Notes under the pieces: model-generated
What the model was told of the DNA's origin: nothing
The model's database searches: none
The model's input: only the letters and a program-made list of their open reading frames with translations
From: Sphingopyxis macrogoltabida
Lineage (GTDB): Bacteria; Pseudomonadota; Alphaproteobacteria; Sphingomonadales; Sphingomonadaceae
Assembly (NCBI RefSeq): GCF_001307295.1
Contig: NZ_CP012700.1
Location: 2,173,001 to 2,237,000, forward strand
DNA length: 64,000 nt
Direction of reading: 5' to 3'
Shown: piece by piece, positions 35,424 to 44,595 of the stretch
Position numbering within the stretch: position 1 is the stretch's first letter
Layout of the letters: the number at the start of each line of letters is the position of its first letter
Made by a program: the position numbers and the translations under genes

Positions 35424-36428
35424 TCAATAGAGATTGTCCTTATAATCCTTGGCGAGGCCGCGCTCCATCAGGCCCGGCATCGATACGAAGGCACCGGCCA
35501 GCCGCGCGGCGAGCCCCTTGTTCTTGTTCAGTTTGACATGATCCGCGAACATCCTGGCCGGCCGGATATCGCCGGGCGCGGCGGCCGCGGGCCACAACCG
35601 CGCGCGACTGAGCGCCGCGCTGGCGCGCATTTCCATCGTCACATCGTCGATGCGCGCCACCAGCAGCGGCGTCTTGTCACGAACCGCAAAGGCCGCCCGC
35701 GCTGATTCGTCGGCGGTCAGCCGGGCCTGCCCCCGCACCGACACCACCCCCGTCGATCCGGGAATCAGCAGCGCCGCAGCGATTCGCGGCTGGACGACGA
35801 TGTTTCGAAAACTGTCGGCGCGGCGGTTGCCCGGCCGATCGGCAAACCACAGCCCGTCGGCACCCGTCCGCGCCATGCTGCCCGCGGGATCGCCTTTCGG
35901 GCTGAGGTCGGCGCCGCCGCCGCCGTCGATCGTCGCAAGCGCCATGAAGCGGCTCGCGTTGACGAAGCTGCCCGGGTCGCCGGGCCACTCGCCGAGCGGC
36001 GCGGCCGACCAGAAATCGGAGCGGATGAGCGCCTTGGCGCAATGGCCGTAGCATTCCTCGATGGCGACGCGCAGGATGCCGCCATCGGTGCCGGCGACGC
36101 GGCCATTGATGCGCAAAGTTTCGCCGACACCGGGAATGAGGAAAAGCGATCCGAATCCGGCTCCAGGCACCGCGAGTGCGGGATCGTCGATCAGGTCGAG
36201 CGGTATCGCCAGCACGGCCGGGTCCGCGGCGGAAGCAAAGCTCGGATCCCCACCGCCGAGTGTGATCGCGATCCCCTGCCCGTCCCCGAATCCGGCGAAC
36301 ATCAGCGGCGAAGCGGCAAGCCAGCACCGCGCGTTGGCATCGGCATGGTCGATCACCTTCAAATTGACCGGTGCCGGCGTCTTCCCGATCACGCCTTCGA
36401 GCGCCGCGAGGTTATCGATGGCGCTCAT
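35424..36428 (-). CDS. Duplicated pyridoxamine-5'-phosphate-oxidase-fold protein
   Basis: 334-aa protein made of two related split-barrel (PNPOx-like) modules. The first (to about residue 145) ends LIPGVGETLRINGR and EECYGHCAKALIRSDFW; the second (about 155-290) has DLSPKGDPAG, WFADRPGNRRADSF and LIPGSTGVVSVRGQARL, all features of the MSMEG_1061-type PNPOx family. These folds bind FMN, F420 or heme; no cofactor can be assigned here. The second module has partly lost the EECY segment. The ATG overlaps the upstream 129-aa gene (ATGA), and a Fur-like palindrome precedes both, hinting at a heme or iron-linked role. Confidence 0.78.
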   Translation of the reverse strand: MSAIDNLAALEGVIGKTPAPVNLKVIDHADANARCWLAASPLMFAGFGDGQGIAITLGGGDPSFASAADPAVLAIPLDLIDDPALAVPGAGFGSLFLIPGVGETLRINGRVAGTDGGILRVAIEECYGHCAKALIRSDFWSAAPLGEWPGDPGSFVNASRFMALATIDGGGGADLSPKGDPAGSMARTGADGLWFADRPGNRRADSFRNIVVQPRIAAALLIPGSTGVVSVRGQARLTADESARAAFAVRDKTPLLVARIDDVTMEMRASAALSRARLWPAAAAPGDIRPARMFADHVKLNKNKGLAARLAGAFVSMPGLMERGLAKDYKDNLY

Positions 36429-36814
36429 TGAAGGTCCCGCGGCGCAAGAGTGAGGAGGATCCGCGTCGAGCAGAGCGCACAGTCGAGCGCCGTGGCGGCG
36501 CCCTCCCTCACGGCAAGGCAGCCGGGCACGCTTCCACCTCCGCCGAGCAGCTTGGCAAGGCGTATTTCGTCTTCCGACAGCCCGTCCGCCCTGCCGACCG
36601 CGAAAGGATGGTCGAGCGCCTGTTCGTACAGGTTCAGCAGGCTGTCGAACGCCGCGGCGAGCATCGGGCAGCGCCTTTCCGACAACAAGGCGTGCAAGCG
36701 CGGTTGCGTCGCTTCGCCCTTGTCGCGCGCCGATCGCCAGCAGCGCGCCGCGGCCGTCGCCAATTCGGCCCGGTCGGGCGAAACCGCGGTGCCGTCGATC
36801 GCGACATGCATCAT
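36425..36814 (-). CDS. Small uncharacterised protein of a Fur-linked operon
   Basis: 129 aa, not recognised. Mostly helical, with an early charged half and a C-terminal DCALCSTRILL containing a CxxC pair, plus further Cys residues (AARCW, ERRCP, PGCLAV). No signal peptide or membrane segment. The ATG at 36814 has AAGGA 7 bp upstream; a second in-frame ATG follows directly. It overlaps the PNPOx-fold gene by 4 bp and lies about 55 bp below a Fur-like palindrome, so an iron-responsive role is possible. Confidence 0.65.
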   Translation of the reverse strand: MMHVAIDGTAVSPDRAELATAAARCWRSARDKGEATQPRLHALLSERRCPMLAAAFDSLLNLYEQALDHPFAVGRADGLSEDEIRLAKLLGGGGSVPGCLAVREGAATALDCALCSTRILLTLAPRDLQ

Positions 36815-36869
36815 CGTCTTTTCCTTCGTTTGCGGCCCCTCAAAACCCGTTACAAAGCCTATGCCATAT

Positions 36870-36886
36870 TTGCGAATGATTCGCAA
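36870..36886. promoter_or_regulatory. Fur-box-like palindrome TTGCGAAT-G-ATTCGCAA
   Basis: Perfect 8-1-8 inverted repeat upstream of the 36814 operon, in the 215-base gap before the diguanylate cyclase gene. The sequence matches the TGCGAAT-N-ATTCGCA form of Fur sites, so iron-dependent repression of the minus-strand operon is likely. The rest of the gap shows nothing clear. Confidence 0.65.
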
Positions 36887-37029
36887 TAAGTCATTCACCA
36901 CGATCAAGCCAATGATATTGCAGCCTGTTTCTGCGGGTGCGATTCTCTCCTACTCGCCCGCTCCGGACCCGTCGCCGAAAAGCGCTGAAACCCGCTTAAA
37001 TCTGGCAACCAGCGCCCGTTAAACGTCGC

Positions 37030-38160
37030 ATGACCACAAAAGCGACATCATCGAACGAGCCGGTAGGGCGGCTCCTAGATTGGCTGGGGCTGCGCAACCC
37101 GCACGGCAACGCCCCGATGCAGGAGAGTCCGCCACCCGGCGCGCGGCCTGCCTCGCTCGACCTCGCGCGGCAGGCTCGGCAGCAACTCGCGCAGGCGATC
37201 ACCGGCTTCCTGCTCGATCATGATCTCGACATATCGGCGTCCAACCTGTCGCTTTCCCATGGCGTCTTTTCGGGCAGCAACCCCGGCCTCGCGCGGCAGA
37301 TCAACGCACGGATCGCATCGGGTGAGGCCATTACCCAGCAATGGCTCGACGAGTTCGCCAAGGAAGAGGCAGCAGGGCTCGACCATAGCGAAATCGACCG
37401 CATCGTCGCCCGCCTCGAATCGAACCTCGACGCCTTCCAGACCCACACCAAGGCCGCCCGTAGCGTCACCAGCGACTATGGCAGCGAACTCGAACGCCAC
37501 GTCCTCGACCTCGAACAGGTGCAAAAGACCGGGCAGCTCGTCTCGAGCCTCGCCGACCTTGCCAAGGCGATGCTCGAACGCACCCGCCGCGCCGAAGACG
37601 ATATGCGCAAGAGCGAGGACGAAGCAAAGGCGCTGCGCCGCAGCCTCGCGCGCGCCAAGCGCGACGCCGAAATCGACTATCTGACCGGCCTGCCCAACCG
37701 CCGCGCCTTCGAGGTGCTGCTCGAACGCCACCATGCCGAAGCCCGCGCCGCGTGCGAACCGTTGAGCGTTGCCTTCTGCGACATCGACGAATTCAAGCGC
37801 GTCAACGATATCCATGGCCATGAAGCAGGCGACCGGGTGATCAAGCTGATCGCCGACACGCTGTCGAAGATTTCGGACGACCATTGCCATGTCGCGCGCC
37901 ACGGCGGCGAGGAGTTCGTCATGCTGTTCCGCGGCCTCGCCCCCAGCGAAGCGGCGAAGCGGCTCGACGAGGCGCGCGAGCAGCTCGCCGAACGGCGGCT
38001 GATCAACCGCAAGACCGACGCGCCGTTCGGGCAGATCACCTTCTCGGGCGGAGTGGCCGACGTCTTCGGCTATGGCGAGGTGCGCGAGGCGCTGAAAGCG
38101 GCCGACGAGGCGCTGTACCGCGCCAAGCAAGCCGGCCGGAACCGCATCGAACTTGCCTGA
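37030..38160 (+). CDS. GGDEF diguanylate cyclase
   Basis: 376 aa, soluble. The N-terminal ~170 residues are helical and unassigned; a coiled-coil stretch (about 175-215, TRRAEDDMRKSEDEAKAL) leads into the GGDEF domain (about 215-376: DYLTGLPNRRAF, DIDEFKRVND, active site RHGGEEF). The catalytic motif is intact, so c-di-GMP synthesis is expected. The five-residue-spaced inhibitory RxxD upstream of GGEEF is absent (SDDHC there), so product inhibition through a canonical I-site is unlikely. No strong ribosome-binding site precedes the ATG. Convergent with the alcohol dehydrogenase gene, 9 bp apart. Confidence 0.92.
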   Translation: MTTKATSSNEPVGRLLDWLGLRNPHGNAPMQESPPPGARPASLDLARQARQQLAQAITGFLLDHDLDISASNLSLSHGVFSGSNPGLARQINARIASGEAITQQWLDEFAKEEAAGLDHSEIDRIVARLESNLDAFQTHTKAARSVTSDYGSELERHVLDLEQVQKTGQLVSSLADLAKAMLERTRRAEDDMRKSEDEAKALRRSLARAKRDAEIDYLTGLPNRRAFEVLLERHHAEARAACEPLSVAFCDIDEFKRVNDIHGHEAGDRVIKLIADTLSKISDDHCHVARHGGEEFVMLFRGLAPSEAAKRLDEAREQLAERRLINRKTDAPFGQITFSGGVADVFGYGEVREALKAADEALYRAKQAGRNRIELA

Positions 38161-38169
38161 CCGCTACAG

Positions 38170-39279
38170 TCAGGGAATCAGCACGACCTTGATGCAATCT
38201 CCGCGCGCCTGCGCGGCGATTGCCTCGTTGATCTCGGCCAGCGGAAAGGTCTTGATCAGCCGGTCGAAGGGGAAACGCCCCGCGGCATGATGCGCGATCA
38301 GCTCGGGAATGAAGGTCTGTGGATCGCTGTCGCCCTCGATGATCCCGATGATCCGGTGACCGGGGGTCATCAGCGCCGCGATATTGACGTTGATCGACGC
38401 GTCGGCCTTTGCCGGCACGCCAACCAGCCCGATCGCGCCATGGCTGCCGAGCGCGGCCAGCCCCGCCTCGATTACTTCGGTCCGGCCGCTGCTGTCGAAC
38501 GCGAAATCGACGCCATCGGGGACGATCGCGCGGATCGCTTCGGCAATGTCGCCGGCGCCCGGATCGATCACATGCGTCGCGCCGAGTTCGATCGCGATAT
38601 CGCGGCGCGCCGCGACAGGTTCGACGAGGATGATCGGCGAACAGCCCTGGATCACCGCGCCCATCACCGCGGCTAGGCCAACCGGCCCGCCGCCGAAGAT
38701 CGCGATGCTCGACCCCGCCGGGCAGGCGAGCGAGCGCATCACCCCGCCCGCGCCAGTCTGGAACCCGCAGCCGAGCGGCCCCAGCAGTTCGAGCGGCGCG
38801 GCGCTGCCGGTCACTTTGACGACGTTGCGCGCGCGCGTAATCGCGTGGCTCGCGAACGAGGATTGGCCGAAGAAATGCGACCCCACTGGCCCCTCGCCGT
38901 CGGCCCATGATTTCGATCCGTCCTCGAGCCGCATCCCCGCATAGTTGAGCGGCACGAAGCTCCGGCAATAGCTCGGCAGCCCCTCATCGCAGCGCGGGCA
39001 GGTGCCGCAGCTCGAAAAGCCGAGCACGACCTTATCGCCGACCGCGAGACCCTCGACCCCTTCGCCTACCGCCTCGATCACCCCGGCCCCTTCATGCCCG
39101 AGTACCGCGGGCAGTTGATAGGGGACGAACTGGTCGCGAAAGATCAGGTCGGTGTGACAAAGCCCCACCCCCGCGATGCGCACCAGCACCTCGCCCGCGC
39201 GCGGGCCCTCCAGTTCGAGTTGTTCGACCGAAAAATCGGCATGCGGCGCGCGCGCCACGGCTGCGGTGGCCTGGGTCAT
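38170..39279 (-). CDS. Zinc-dependent alcohol dehydrogenase (MDR family)
   Basis: 369-aa medium-chain dehydrogenase. Catalytic-zinc residues in GVGLCHTD and GHEGAG; a structural-zinc cysteine lobe in CGTCPRCDEGLPSYC; Rossmann motif FGGGPVGLAAV. Glu in ILVEPV after the second Rossmann strand suggests NAD. Layout resembles class-III/aryl-alcohol dehydrogenases. AGGAGAAGAGG precedes the ATG. It lies 69 bp below the Rieske oxygenase on the same strand and may be the last gene of the 45587 cluster or separately transcribed. Substrate unknown. Confidence 0.85.
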   Translation of the reverse strand: MTQATAAVARAPHADFSVEQLELEGPRAGEVLVRIAGVGLCHTDLIFRDQFVPYQLPAVLGHEGAGVIEAVGEGVEGLAVGDKVVLGFSSCGTCPRCDEGLPSYCRSFVPLNYAGMRLEDGSKSWADGEGPVGSHFFGQSSFASHAITRARNVVKVTGSAAPLELLGPLGCGFQTGAGGVMRSLACPAGSSIAIFGGGPVGLAAVMGAVIQGCSPIILVEPVAARRDIAIELGATHVIDPGAGDIAEAIRAIVPDGVDFAFDSSGRTEVIEAGLAALGSHGAIGLVGVPAKADASINVNIAALMTPGHRIIGIIEGDSDPQTFIPELIAHHAAGRFPFDRLIKTFPLAEINEAIAAQARGDCIKVVLIP

Positions 39280-39348
39280 CCTCTTCTCCTGTTTTTGGTC
39301 GTGTAGCGGCGGCGTCCGCCGACGGCAATCGCCGCGCGCCCCGCTCCG

Positions 39349-40365
39349 TCACAGCATCGCATCGACCGGCGCATCCTGCCCGGCGGCGATCGTCTCGCCC
39401 TGCCACAGCCGCGACAGGCGGCTGCCCAATATGTCGCCGGGTCCGGCGGTAAAGCGCGGAAAGCCGAAGGTCGTCATCACCTCCGACTGGCTTGCCAGCG
39501 CGCGGCGGTCCTGCGCAACGACGGGCGCCAGGAACAACCGGATCGCCGCCTGCTTGAGCCAGCCGGGCGCGATCCCGCGCGGGGTGGTGAAACAGGCGAA
39601 GGGCATAAAGCTGTCGTCGGTCGACGGGGTGAAGAAGGCGGTGACGCACAGCGTCAGCTTTTCGAGTCCTTCCCAGCGCGCCTGCACGACGGTCGGCGGA
39701 TAATAGCGCGATATGCTGCGCGACCGGTCGCGTTCGAGGAAACGCGACATCAGCCCGAGATCGGGCTGCTGCTGCTCGATCACCATCGCAATGCCCGCGC
39801 CGTCGCTTTCGACCAGCAGCGAGACGGGCAGCCGTTTGTCGCGACGGCGGATGAAGCCGTGATGGAGGTGGTTGGTGTGGAACGGGTCCATCACATTTTC
39901 GATCGCGTCGAACGCCCGCCCGCGCCATGTGCCCTGCTGCCACCAGAAATGATCGTGACCCGCCGCACCAAGCGTCGGGGGCAGCGGGGGCTCGGCCGGC
40001 GCCGCCTCGCTCAGCGCCACGAATATCCCGCCATGCCGCTCGGCAACGCGCAGCGCGTCGGCGCGCAATGTCTCGCTGCGCGCCGCATTGATCCGGCAGC
40101 CCGGCACCGCAAGGCATTCGCCCGCCGTATCGAAACGCCAGCCATGATAGGGGCATTCGATGCCGCCTTGATGCACCCGCCCTTCGGACAGCGGAAAGTT
40201 GCGGTGCGGACAGCGATCGACCAGCGCCCCCGCCCTGCCATCCGCGCGGAACAGGACGATCGGCACGCCGCAGAGCTTAAGCCCGCGCACCTGTCCGTCC
40301 TTGAGCTGGCGCGACAAGGCGACAAGGTGCCAGGCACTGCGCACCGCGTCGGGGAGCTTCATCAT
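39349..40365 (-). CDS. Rieske-type aromatic ring-hydroxylating oxygenase subunit
   Basis: 338 aa. Rieske [2Fe-2S] ligands CPHRNFPL and CPYHGWRF (about residues 48-70) and the mononuclear iron site ENVMDPFHTNHLHHG (two His; the third ligand is less clear). Such proteins hydroxylate, demethylate or desaturate aromatic or lipid substrates with a separate reductase; none is encoded nearby. The ATG at 40365 overlaps the ATP-grasp stop (ATGA); readings upstream are shadow. In the KAS III cluster it probably acts as a late tailoring oxygenase. Confidence 0.85.
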   Translation of the reverse strand: MMKLPDAVRSAWHLVALSRQLKDGQVRGLKLCGVPIVLFRADGRAGALVDRCPHRNFPLSEGRVHQGGIECPYHGWRFDTAGECLAVPGCRINAARSETLRADALRVAERHGGIFVALSEAAPAEPPLPPTLGAAGHDHFWWQQGTWRGRAFDAIENVMDPFHTNHLHHGFIRRRDKRLPVSLLVESDGAGIAMVIEQQQPDLGLMSRFLERDRSRSISRYYPPTVVQARWEGLEKLTLCVTAFFTPSTDDSFMPFACFTTPRGIAPGWLKQAAIRLFLAPVVAQDRRALASQSEVMTTFGFPRFTAGPGDILGSRLSRLWQGETIAAGQDAPVDAML

Positions 40366-41525
40366 GGCAGATCCTCTCCATCCCATGCGATATCGGCGAC
40401 CGTCATCGCGCTGGCGCTCGTCCCGCGCAGCATGCCTCTGAAGGTAAAGCCCAGTCCATCGGCAAATGCACCGAAGGCAGGAAGCCGGTCGCCGGGCCGA
40501 CCGATCACGTCGCGGCCTTCCCGCAACGCCGCGATCCAACCGCGAAGGTCGCGGCGCCGCAATGCGACCCCGAGCCCGAAACTCAGCATCGCGGGAAGCA
40601 GATGCCGCGGCTGCCCGTCACCGGCAAGGCAGCCATCGCCGCCGCCGTCAATCGCCGCAGCCAGCCGCCCTTCGTCGGCGAGGAAATGGACCCCGCTTGT
40701 CGCGCGCGGGTTGCATTCGATCAGCCACGGCTGCCCGTTTGCGTCGAAGATCGCGTCGCAGGCGAACTGCCCGGTCAGCGACAGGCGCTCCGCGAGTGCG
40801 GCCGTAATATCGCGCAAGGCCGCCGCCTTCGCTGCATCGAGCGGCTCGAACCCGAAACTCGCACCGCCGCCGAGGCGCCAGTCCGATCGATAGGCGGCGA
40901 ATGCGCGCAATACGCCGTCACGGGCGACGGCGTAAAAGCAGGCCTCACCGCCCACCACACGGCGCTGCGCAATCCGCGGGCGTTCGCGCGTCGCGTGGAT
41001 GTTGTCCAGCCGGTCACGCGCCGGACCGACGAGCGCGGCTTCGCCGAAGCGGCTGAAGCAGGGTTTGAACACCCACCCCGCAGACTCGTCGGCGAAGCGC
41101 GCGACGTCGGCCTCGCTCTCCAGCAAATGCGTTTCGGGCACCGGCAGGTCAAAACCCGCCGCCAGCCGGGCGAAGCGATATTTGTCGTGCAGGTCGCGCA
41201 GGGTCGCGAGCGGCGGCTGGAAAAGCTTGCCCGCCAGCCGCCCTGCAAGTCCCGGCGCCGCAAGGTGGAACGCCTCCTCGCACGTCGGGACGATCAGATC
41301 GACCGACAGTTCATCAACCAGTTCGCAGACGCGCTTGCCAAAGGCCGCAGCATCCGCGCGCGGCGCGGGATAGGACAGGAATGTCCCGGTCCGCCGCGAC
41401 CAGCGGCTGATCCGTGCCGATGCGCTGTCGGCGCAAAAGGTCCGGTACCCCGCCGCCACGAAGTCGCGGGCGATATCGAGCGCCGCGGCAGCGCGCGCGC
41501 CGGTGACCAGGACCGTCCTAGTCAT
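40362..41525 (-). CDS. ATP-grasp ligase
   Basis: 387-aa ATP-grasp protein. An N-terminal Rossmann-like part (TRTVLVTGARAAAALDIARD) precedes the ATP-binding central segment (HDKYRFARLA, GWVFKPCFSRFGE) and the metal-binding WLIECNPRATSGVHF. ATP-grasp enzymes join a carboxylate to an amine, thiol or alcohol through an acyl phosphate. The start at 41525 is within the end of the adenylating enzyme gene (8-bp overlap). With an adenylating enzyme, ketosynthase and oxygenase in the same operon it may form an amide or ester bond in a small metabolite. Confidence 0.8.
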   Translation of the reverse strand: MTRTVLVTGARAAAALDIARDFVAAGYRTFCADSASARISRWSRRTGTFLSYPAPRADAAAFGKRVCELVDELSVDLIVPTCEEAFHLAAPGLAGRLAGKLFQPPLATLRDLHDKYRFARLAAGFDLPVPETHLLESEADVARFADESAGWVFKPCFSRFGEAALVGPARDRLDNIHATRERPRIAQRRVVGGEACFYAVARDGVLRAFAAYRSDWRLGGGASFGFEPLDAAKAAALRDITAALAERLSLTGQFACDAIFDANGQPWLIECNPRATSGVHFLADEGRLAAAIDGGGDGCLAGDGQPRHLLPAMLSFGLGVALRRRDLRGWIAALREGRDVIGRPGDRLPAFGAFADGLGFTFRGMLRGTSASAMTVADIAWDGEDLP

Positions 41526-42777
41526 GCCAGACGACCCTTCGCCGCTTCGGAAAGGGCTCGGCGGGCCGTCCGTGCGACAGGCTGACGGCAACCGGAATGG
41601 AGAGCCGTTCCCGAAACTGCGCGGCCGCCCGCTCGGCGCTTTCGGCCGGAACGCGGGGGTCGAGGCGCAGTTCGACTGTCTGCGGACCGCCGATCACCTG
41701 CCAGAGCGCGGGGACGCCGAGCAGGCTGTCGAGACAATCCGCGACCGCGCCCGGTGCGATCGCTTGTCTGCCCCAGCGCCAGATATCGCCGACCCGCCCG
41801 GCAACGGGGCGCACGACACGCCCCGCATAACCGCAGGCGCAACTTTCCCCCGCCAGTTCGAGATAATCGTCGAGCCGGACCCGGACGACCGGCTGGCTGT
41901 GGCGGCGAAGATCGGTGACGACCGGACGAAAACCGGGGGTATCCGCGACCGGTTCGAGCTCGATGGCTAGGCTGTGCTCGTTGAGGTGCAACGCGCCGGC
42001 GGTACAGGCGGCACCGACAAATCCTTCGGTCGCCTGATAGATCGAACGCGGCCGCACCCCGAACACCTCCCCCACCCAATCGATTTCCGCCTCGCTCATC
42101 GGTTCCGAACCGAAGAAGATGTGTCGCAACGCCGGCATGCTAACGCCGCAGCCGTTACCCTCGGCGAGTGCGAGCAAGCGATGCGGCGGTGCGATCAGGA
42201 TCGTCGGTGCAAACGCCGCCAAGGCTTCGCGCGTCGCAGCCGCCGGCTCCGCCAGCGGAAAATAGCGAAAGGCAAAGAAGCGGCCGCCGACGTCGCTGTA
42301 GAGGTTGCTGTTTGCGCGAAGGTGGAGCGCGATGCGCTGCGGCCGGAGCATCGCGCGAAGCGGCAGCAGGCGCGCGAGGCTTTGTCCGATATAGTCGGCG
42401 CGCTCATTCGCATCGGCGATGAACAGGCCGCGCTGGCCGCTCGTCCCCGTCGACCAGCCGACCCCGAGCCCGTCGATGATCCCCTCCGCCGACCCGGTTT
42501 CCGCGGCATCGGCGGCGCGGCACAGGCGATCGTGATCGAGGCCGAGGCTGTTCCATGCGCCATAGTCGCGCCGCATATCGGCGGGAGCGACAACGGGAAA
42601 GGCGCCCGGTTCCTTGCCCGCCAGATCGGCAAGCGCGGGCGTCCGCCGCAGCGCGGGCTGCAACGCCGCCCATTGGCGATCGCGCTGCCGCGCCAGTTCG
42701 GGCGCCGTCATGCGCATCGCCCGGCGCGTGCGCAGGATCGAGGCGAGGATAGCGCTAGACTGCATCGCCGTCTGCAT
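41518..42777 (-). CDS. F390-synthetase/PaaK-related adenylate-forming enzyme
   Basis: 419 aa, related to phenylacetate-CoA ligase and coenzyme F390 synthetase-like proteins. Phosphate-binding STGTSGQRGLF near residue 110, IFFGSEPMSE, then YQATEGFVG; a C-terminal adenylation-domain half is reduced. It should activate a carboxylate as an acyl-AMP; the acceptor is unknown. The ATG at 42777 overlaps the metallo-hydrolase end by 23 bp; Met5 (42765) is an alternative. Such proteins appear in uncharacterised ketosynthase operons. Confidence 0.78.
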   Translation of the reverse strand: MQTAMQSSAILASILRTRRAMRMTAPELARQRDRQWAALQPALRRTPALADLAGKEPGAFPVVAPADMRRDYGAWNSLGLDHDRLCRAADAAETGSAEGIIDGLGVGWSTGTSGQRGLFIADANERADYIGQSLARLLPLRAMLRPQRIALHLRANSNLYSDVGGRFFAFRYFPLAEPAAATREALAAFAPTILIAPPHRLLALAEGNGCGVSMPALRHIFFGSEPMSEAEIDWVGEVFGVRPRSIYQATEGFVGAACTAGALHLNEHSLAIELEPVADTPGFRPVVTDLRRHSQPVVRVRLDDYLELAGESCACGYAGRVVRPVAGRVGDIWRWGRQAIAPGAVADCLDSLLGVPALWQVIGGPQTVELRLDPRVPAESAERAAAQFRERLSIPVAVSLSHGRPAEPFPKRRRVVWHD

Positions 42778-43603
42778 AGGCCGCAGCCGCGCGGGAGCAG
42801 TGCGACGGCAGGATGGCCAGCGCGCGGTTGTTCGCCAGCGCCGCGTGCAAGCTGGCGAGCGTGTCGCGATAGGCCCGCGTTTCGCCGAGCAATGCGGTCG
42901 TCAGCCGCGGTGGCGGTACGCAGCGCCGGATCCCGTCGATCGACCAGGACGCATCGCCCGCGAGCAGCACCGCGCGGTCGGCCCGATCGCGCAGGGCAAG
43001 GCCCCAATGTCCCTTGCAATGCCCCGGCAGCGGCACTGCGATCAGGCTGCCGTCGCCCAATATGTCGGCGCCTTCGGTGAAGGGCGCGAAGTCGGCGGGA
43101 AGCGCCACGACCGGCGCATCCTCGAAGAAAGAGCAATCGGCGTCGCAGTCGGCGGGGACCAGATCGGCAAGCAGGCCCTGCCGAACCCGGCGCAACCGGC
43201 CGGGGCGGCGCAATTCGGTCAGCCCCGCCGCCGAGCAATGGATCGGCAAGCCCGCGAGATTGCGCAGCCCCGCGACATGGTCGCCGTGGAAATGCGACAC
43301 CACGACCGCGGCGATCTCGTCCGCCGCGATGCCATGCGTCGCGAGCCACGTCTGCCAGGCAAGATCGGGCGAAATCCGCACCGGCGTGGTCCAGCGATAG
43401 AGGCGCTCGGGAAACGGCCTCGTCGCCTCGATAAAGGCCGGATCATAGCCGGTGTCGAACAGGATGATCCCGCGTTCGGGATGGCGGATCACGCCGACCA
43501 TCGCCGGAAAGTCGGTCGCGCACAGGCTGGCGCCGCGCATCGTCATATATTCGGGATGGCGGCACGATCCGCGCGCCAGCCATTGCAGTTCGACGCGCCT
43601 CAT
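42755..43603 (-). CDS. Metallo-beta-lactamase-fold hydrolase
   Basis: 282 aa, cytoplasmic. The metal motif is VSHFHGDHVAGL (HxHxDH), with further ligand regions PLPGHCKGHW and LLAGDAS. The layout (FDTGYDPAF early) resembles lactonase and thioesterase members. In a KAS III operon it may release or open a thioester or lactone. The ATG at 43603 overlaps the epimerase stop (ATGA, 43600-43603). Confidence 0.85.
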   Translation of the reverse strand: MRRVELQWLARGSCRHPEYMTMRGASLCATDFPAMVGVIRHPERGIILFDTGYDPAFIEATRPFPERLYRWTTPVRISPDLAWQTWLATHGIAADEIAAVVVSHFHGDHVAGLRNLAGLPIHCSAAGLTELRRPGRLRRVRQGLLADLVPADCDADCSFFEDAPVVALPADFAPFTEGADILGDGSLIAVPLPGHCKGHWGLALRDRADRAVLLAGDASWSIDGIRRCVPPPRLTTALLGETRAYRDTLASLHAALANNRALAILPSHCSRAAAAYADGDAV

Positions 43604-44595
43604 CGCTTCGCCTTCCATTGCGCGGCCTCGGCCAGCAGGGTTTCCAGCGCATCGTGGCGCGGGCGAAAACCGAGCAGCCGCTCGGCGGGCGCCATGTCGA
43701 AGCTTTGCGAACAGGCGAGCGTCGCCAGCGTATAGCGCGTCAGCACCGGCTCGGCGGCGGATCGTGTCAGCCGCCCCCACCCCTCCGCCACCACGGCGAT
43801 ACTGCGCGCGAGCGGCACCGGGAGCGTGACCAGTTCCGAGTTGGTGCCCAGCGCCGCCGCCAGCCGCACCGCGACGTCGCGCACCGCGACCGGCCGTCCG
43901 CCCGAAATATTGATCGCGATCCCGCCGATATCGGGGGCGCGGTCTTCGGCAAGCATGATCGCTTCGGCGGCGTCGCGAAGGTCGGTGAACTCGACGCGCG
44001 CATGGCCGCCGCCGGGCAGCAGCATCCGCCGCCGCATCGCAAGTTCCGCCAGCTTCGGCAGGATCACCCGGTCGCCCGGCCCGACCAGTGCGCGCGGGCG
44101 GATGGCGCAGCAGGCCATGTCGGCCGAATCGGCCGCGAGCACCATCTGCTCGGCGGCGAGCTTGGTCCGTGCATAATCGTTGAGCGGCGGATCGGCAGGA
44201 GCGGCGTCGATGCCGATATTCTCGCGATCGCGGAAGGAGGCAAAAATCGACGGTGAGGAAATGAAAACGAAGCGCCGGCACCCCGCCGCGCGCGCAGCAT
44301 CGAGCAACCGCGCGGTCGCCGTGACATTGGCACGGACGAAAGCCTCCCTCGCCCCCCAGCTCGCCGACAGGCCCGCCGCGTGAATAACCGAATCGACACT
44401 TGTGACGAGCGGCGCAAGGTCGCGGGCTTCGGCAAGGTCGGCGGGTACGAACCGCGCACCCAGCGCTTCCAGCGCCTGCCCCTTGTCCGCCGAGCGCCCC
44501 GTTGCGACCACCTCATGCCCGCGCGCGCGCGCCGCGCGCACCAGCGCGGCGCCGAGCCCGCCGGTCGCGCCGGTGACGAGGAGGCGCCGCGCCAT
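43600..44595 (-). CDS. NAD(P)-dependent epimerase/ketoreductase (extended SDR)
   Basis: 331-aa extended SDR. N-terminal TGATGGLG, catalytic Ser in FISSPSIF and YxxxK in NDYARTKLAAE. It resembles 3-beta-hydroxysteroid-dehydrogenase-type reductases, including OleD of the olefin/beta-lactone pathway, which reduces the beta-keto acid made by an OleA ketosynthase. It starts directly at the KAS III stop (TGATG, 44595), so coupling to that enzyme is likely. Longer upstream readings are shadow. Confidence 0.83.
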   Translation of the reverse strand: MARRLLVTGATGGLGAALVRAARARGHEVVATGRSADKGQALEALGARFVPADLAEARDLAPLVTSVDSVIHAAGLSASWGAREAFVRANVTATARLLDAARAAGCRRFVFISSPSIFASFRDRENIGIDAAPADPPLNDYARTKLAAEQMVLAADSADMACCAIRPRALVGPGDRVILPKLAELAMRRRMLLPGGGHARVEFTDLRDAAEAIMLAEDRAPDIGGIAINISGGRPVAVRDVAVRLAAALGTNSELVTLPVPLARSIAVVAEGWGRLTRSAAEPVLTRYTLATLACSQSFDMAPAERLLGFRPRHDALETLLAEAAQWKAKR

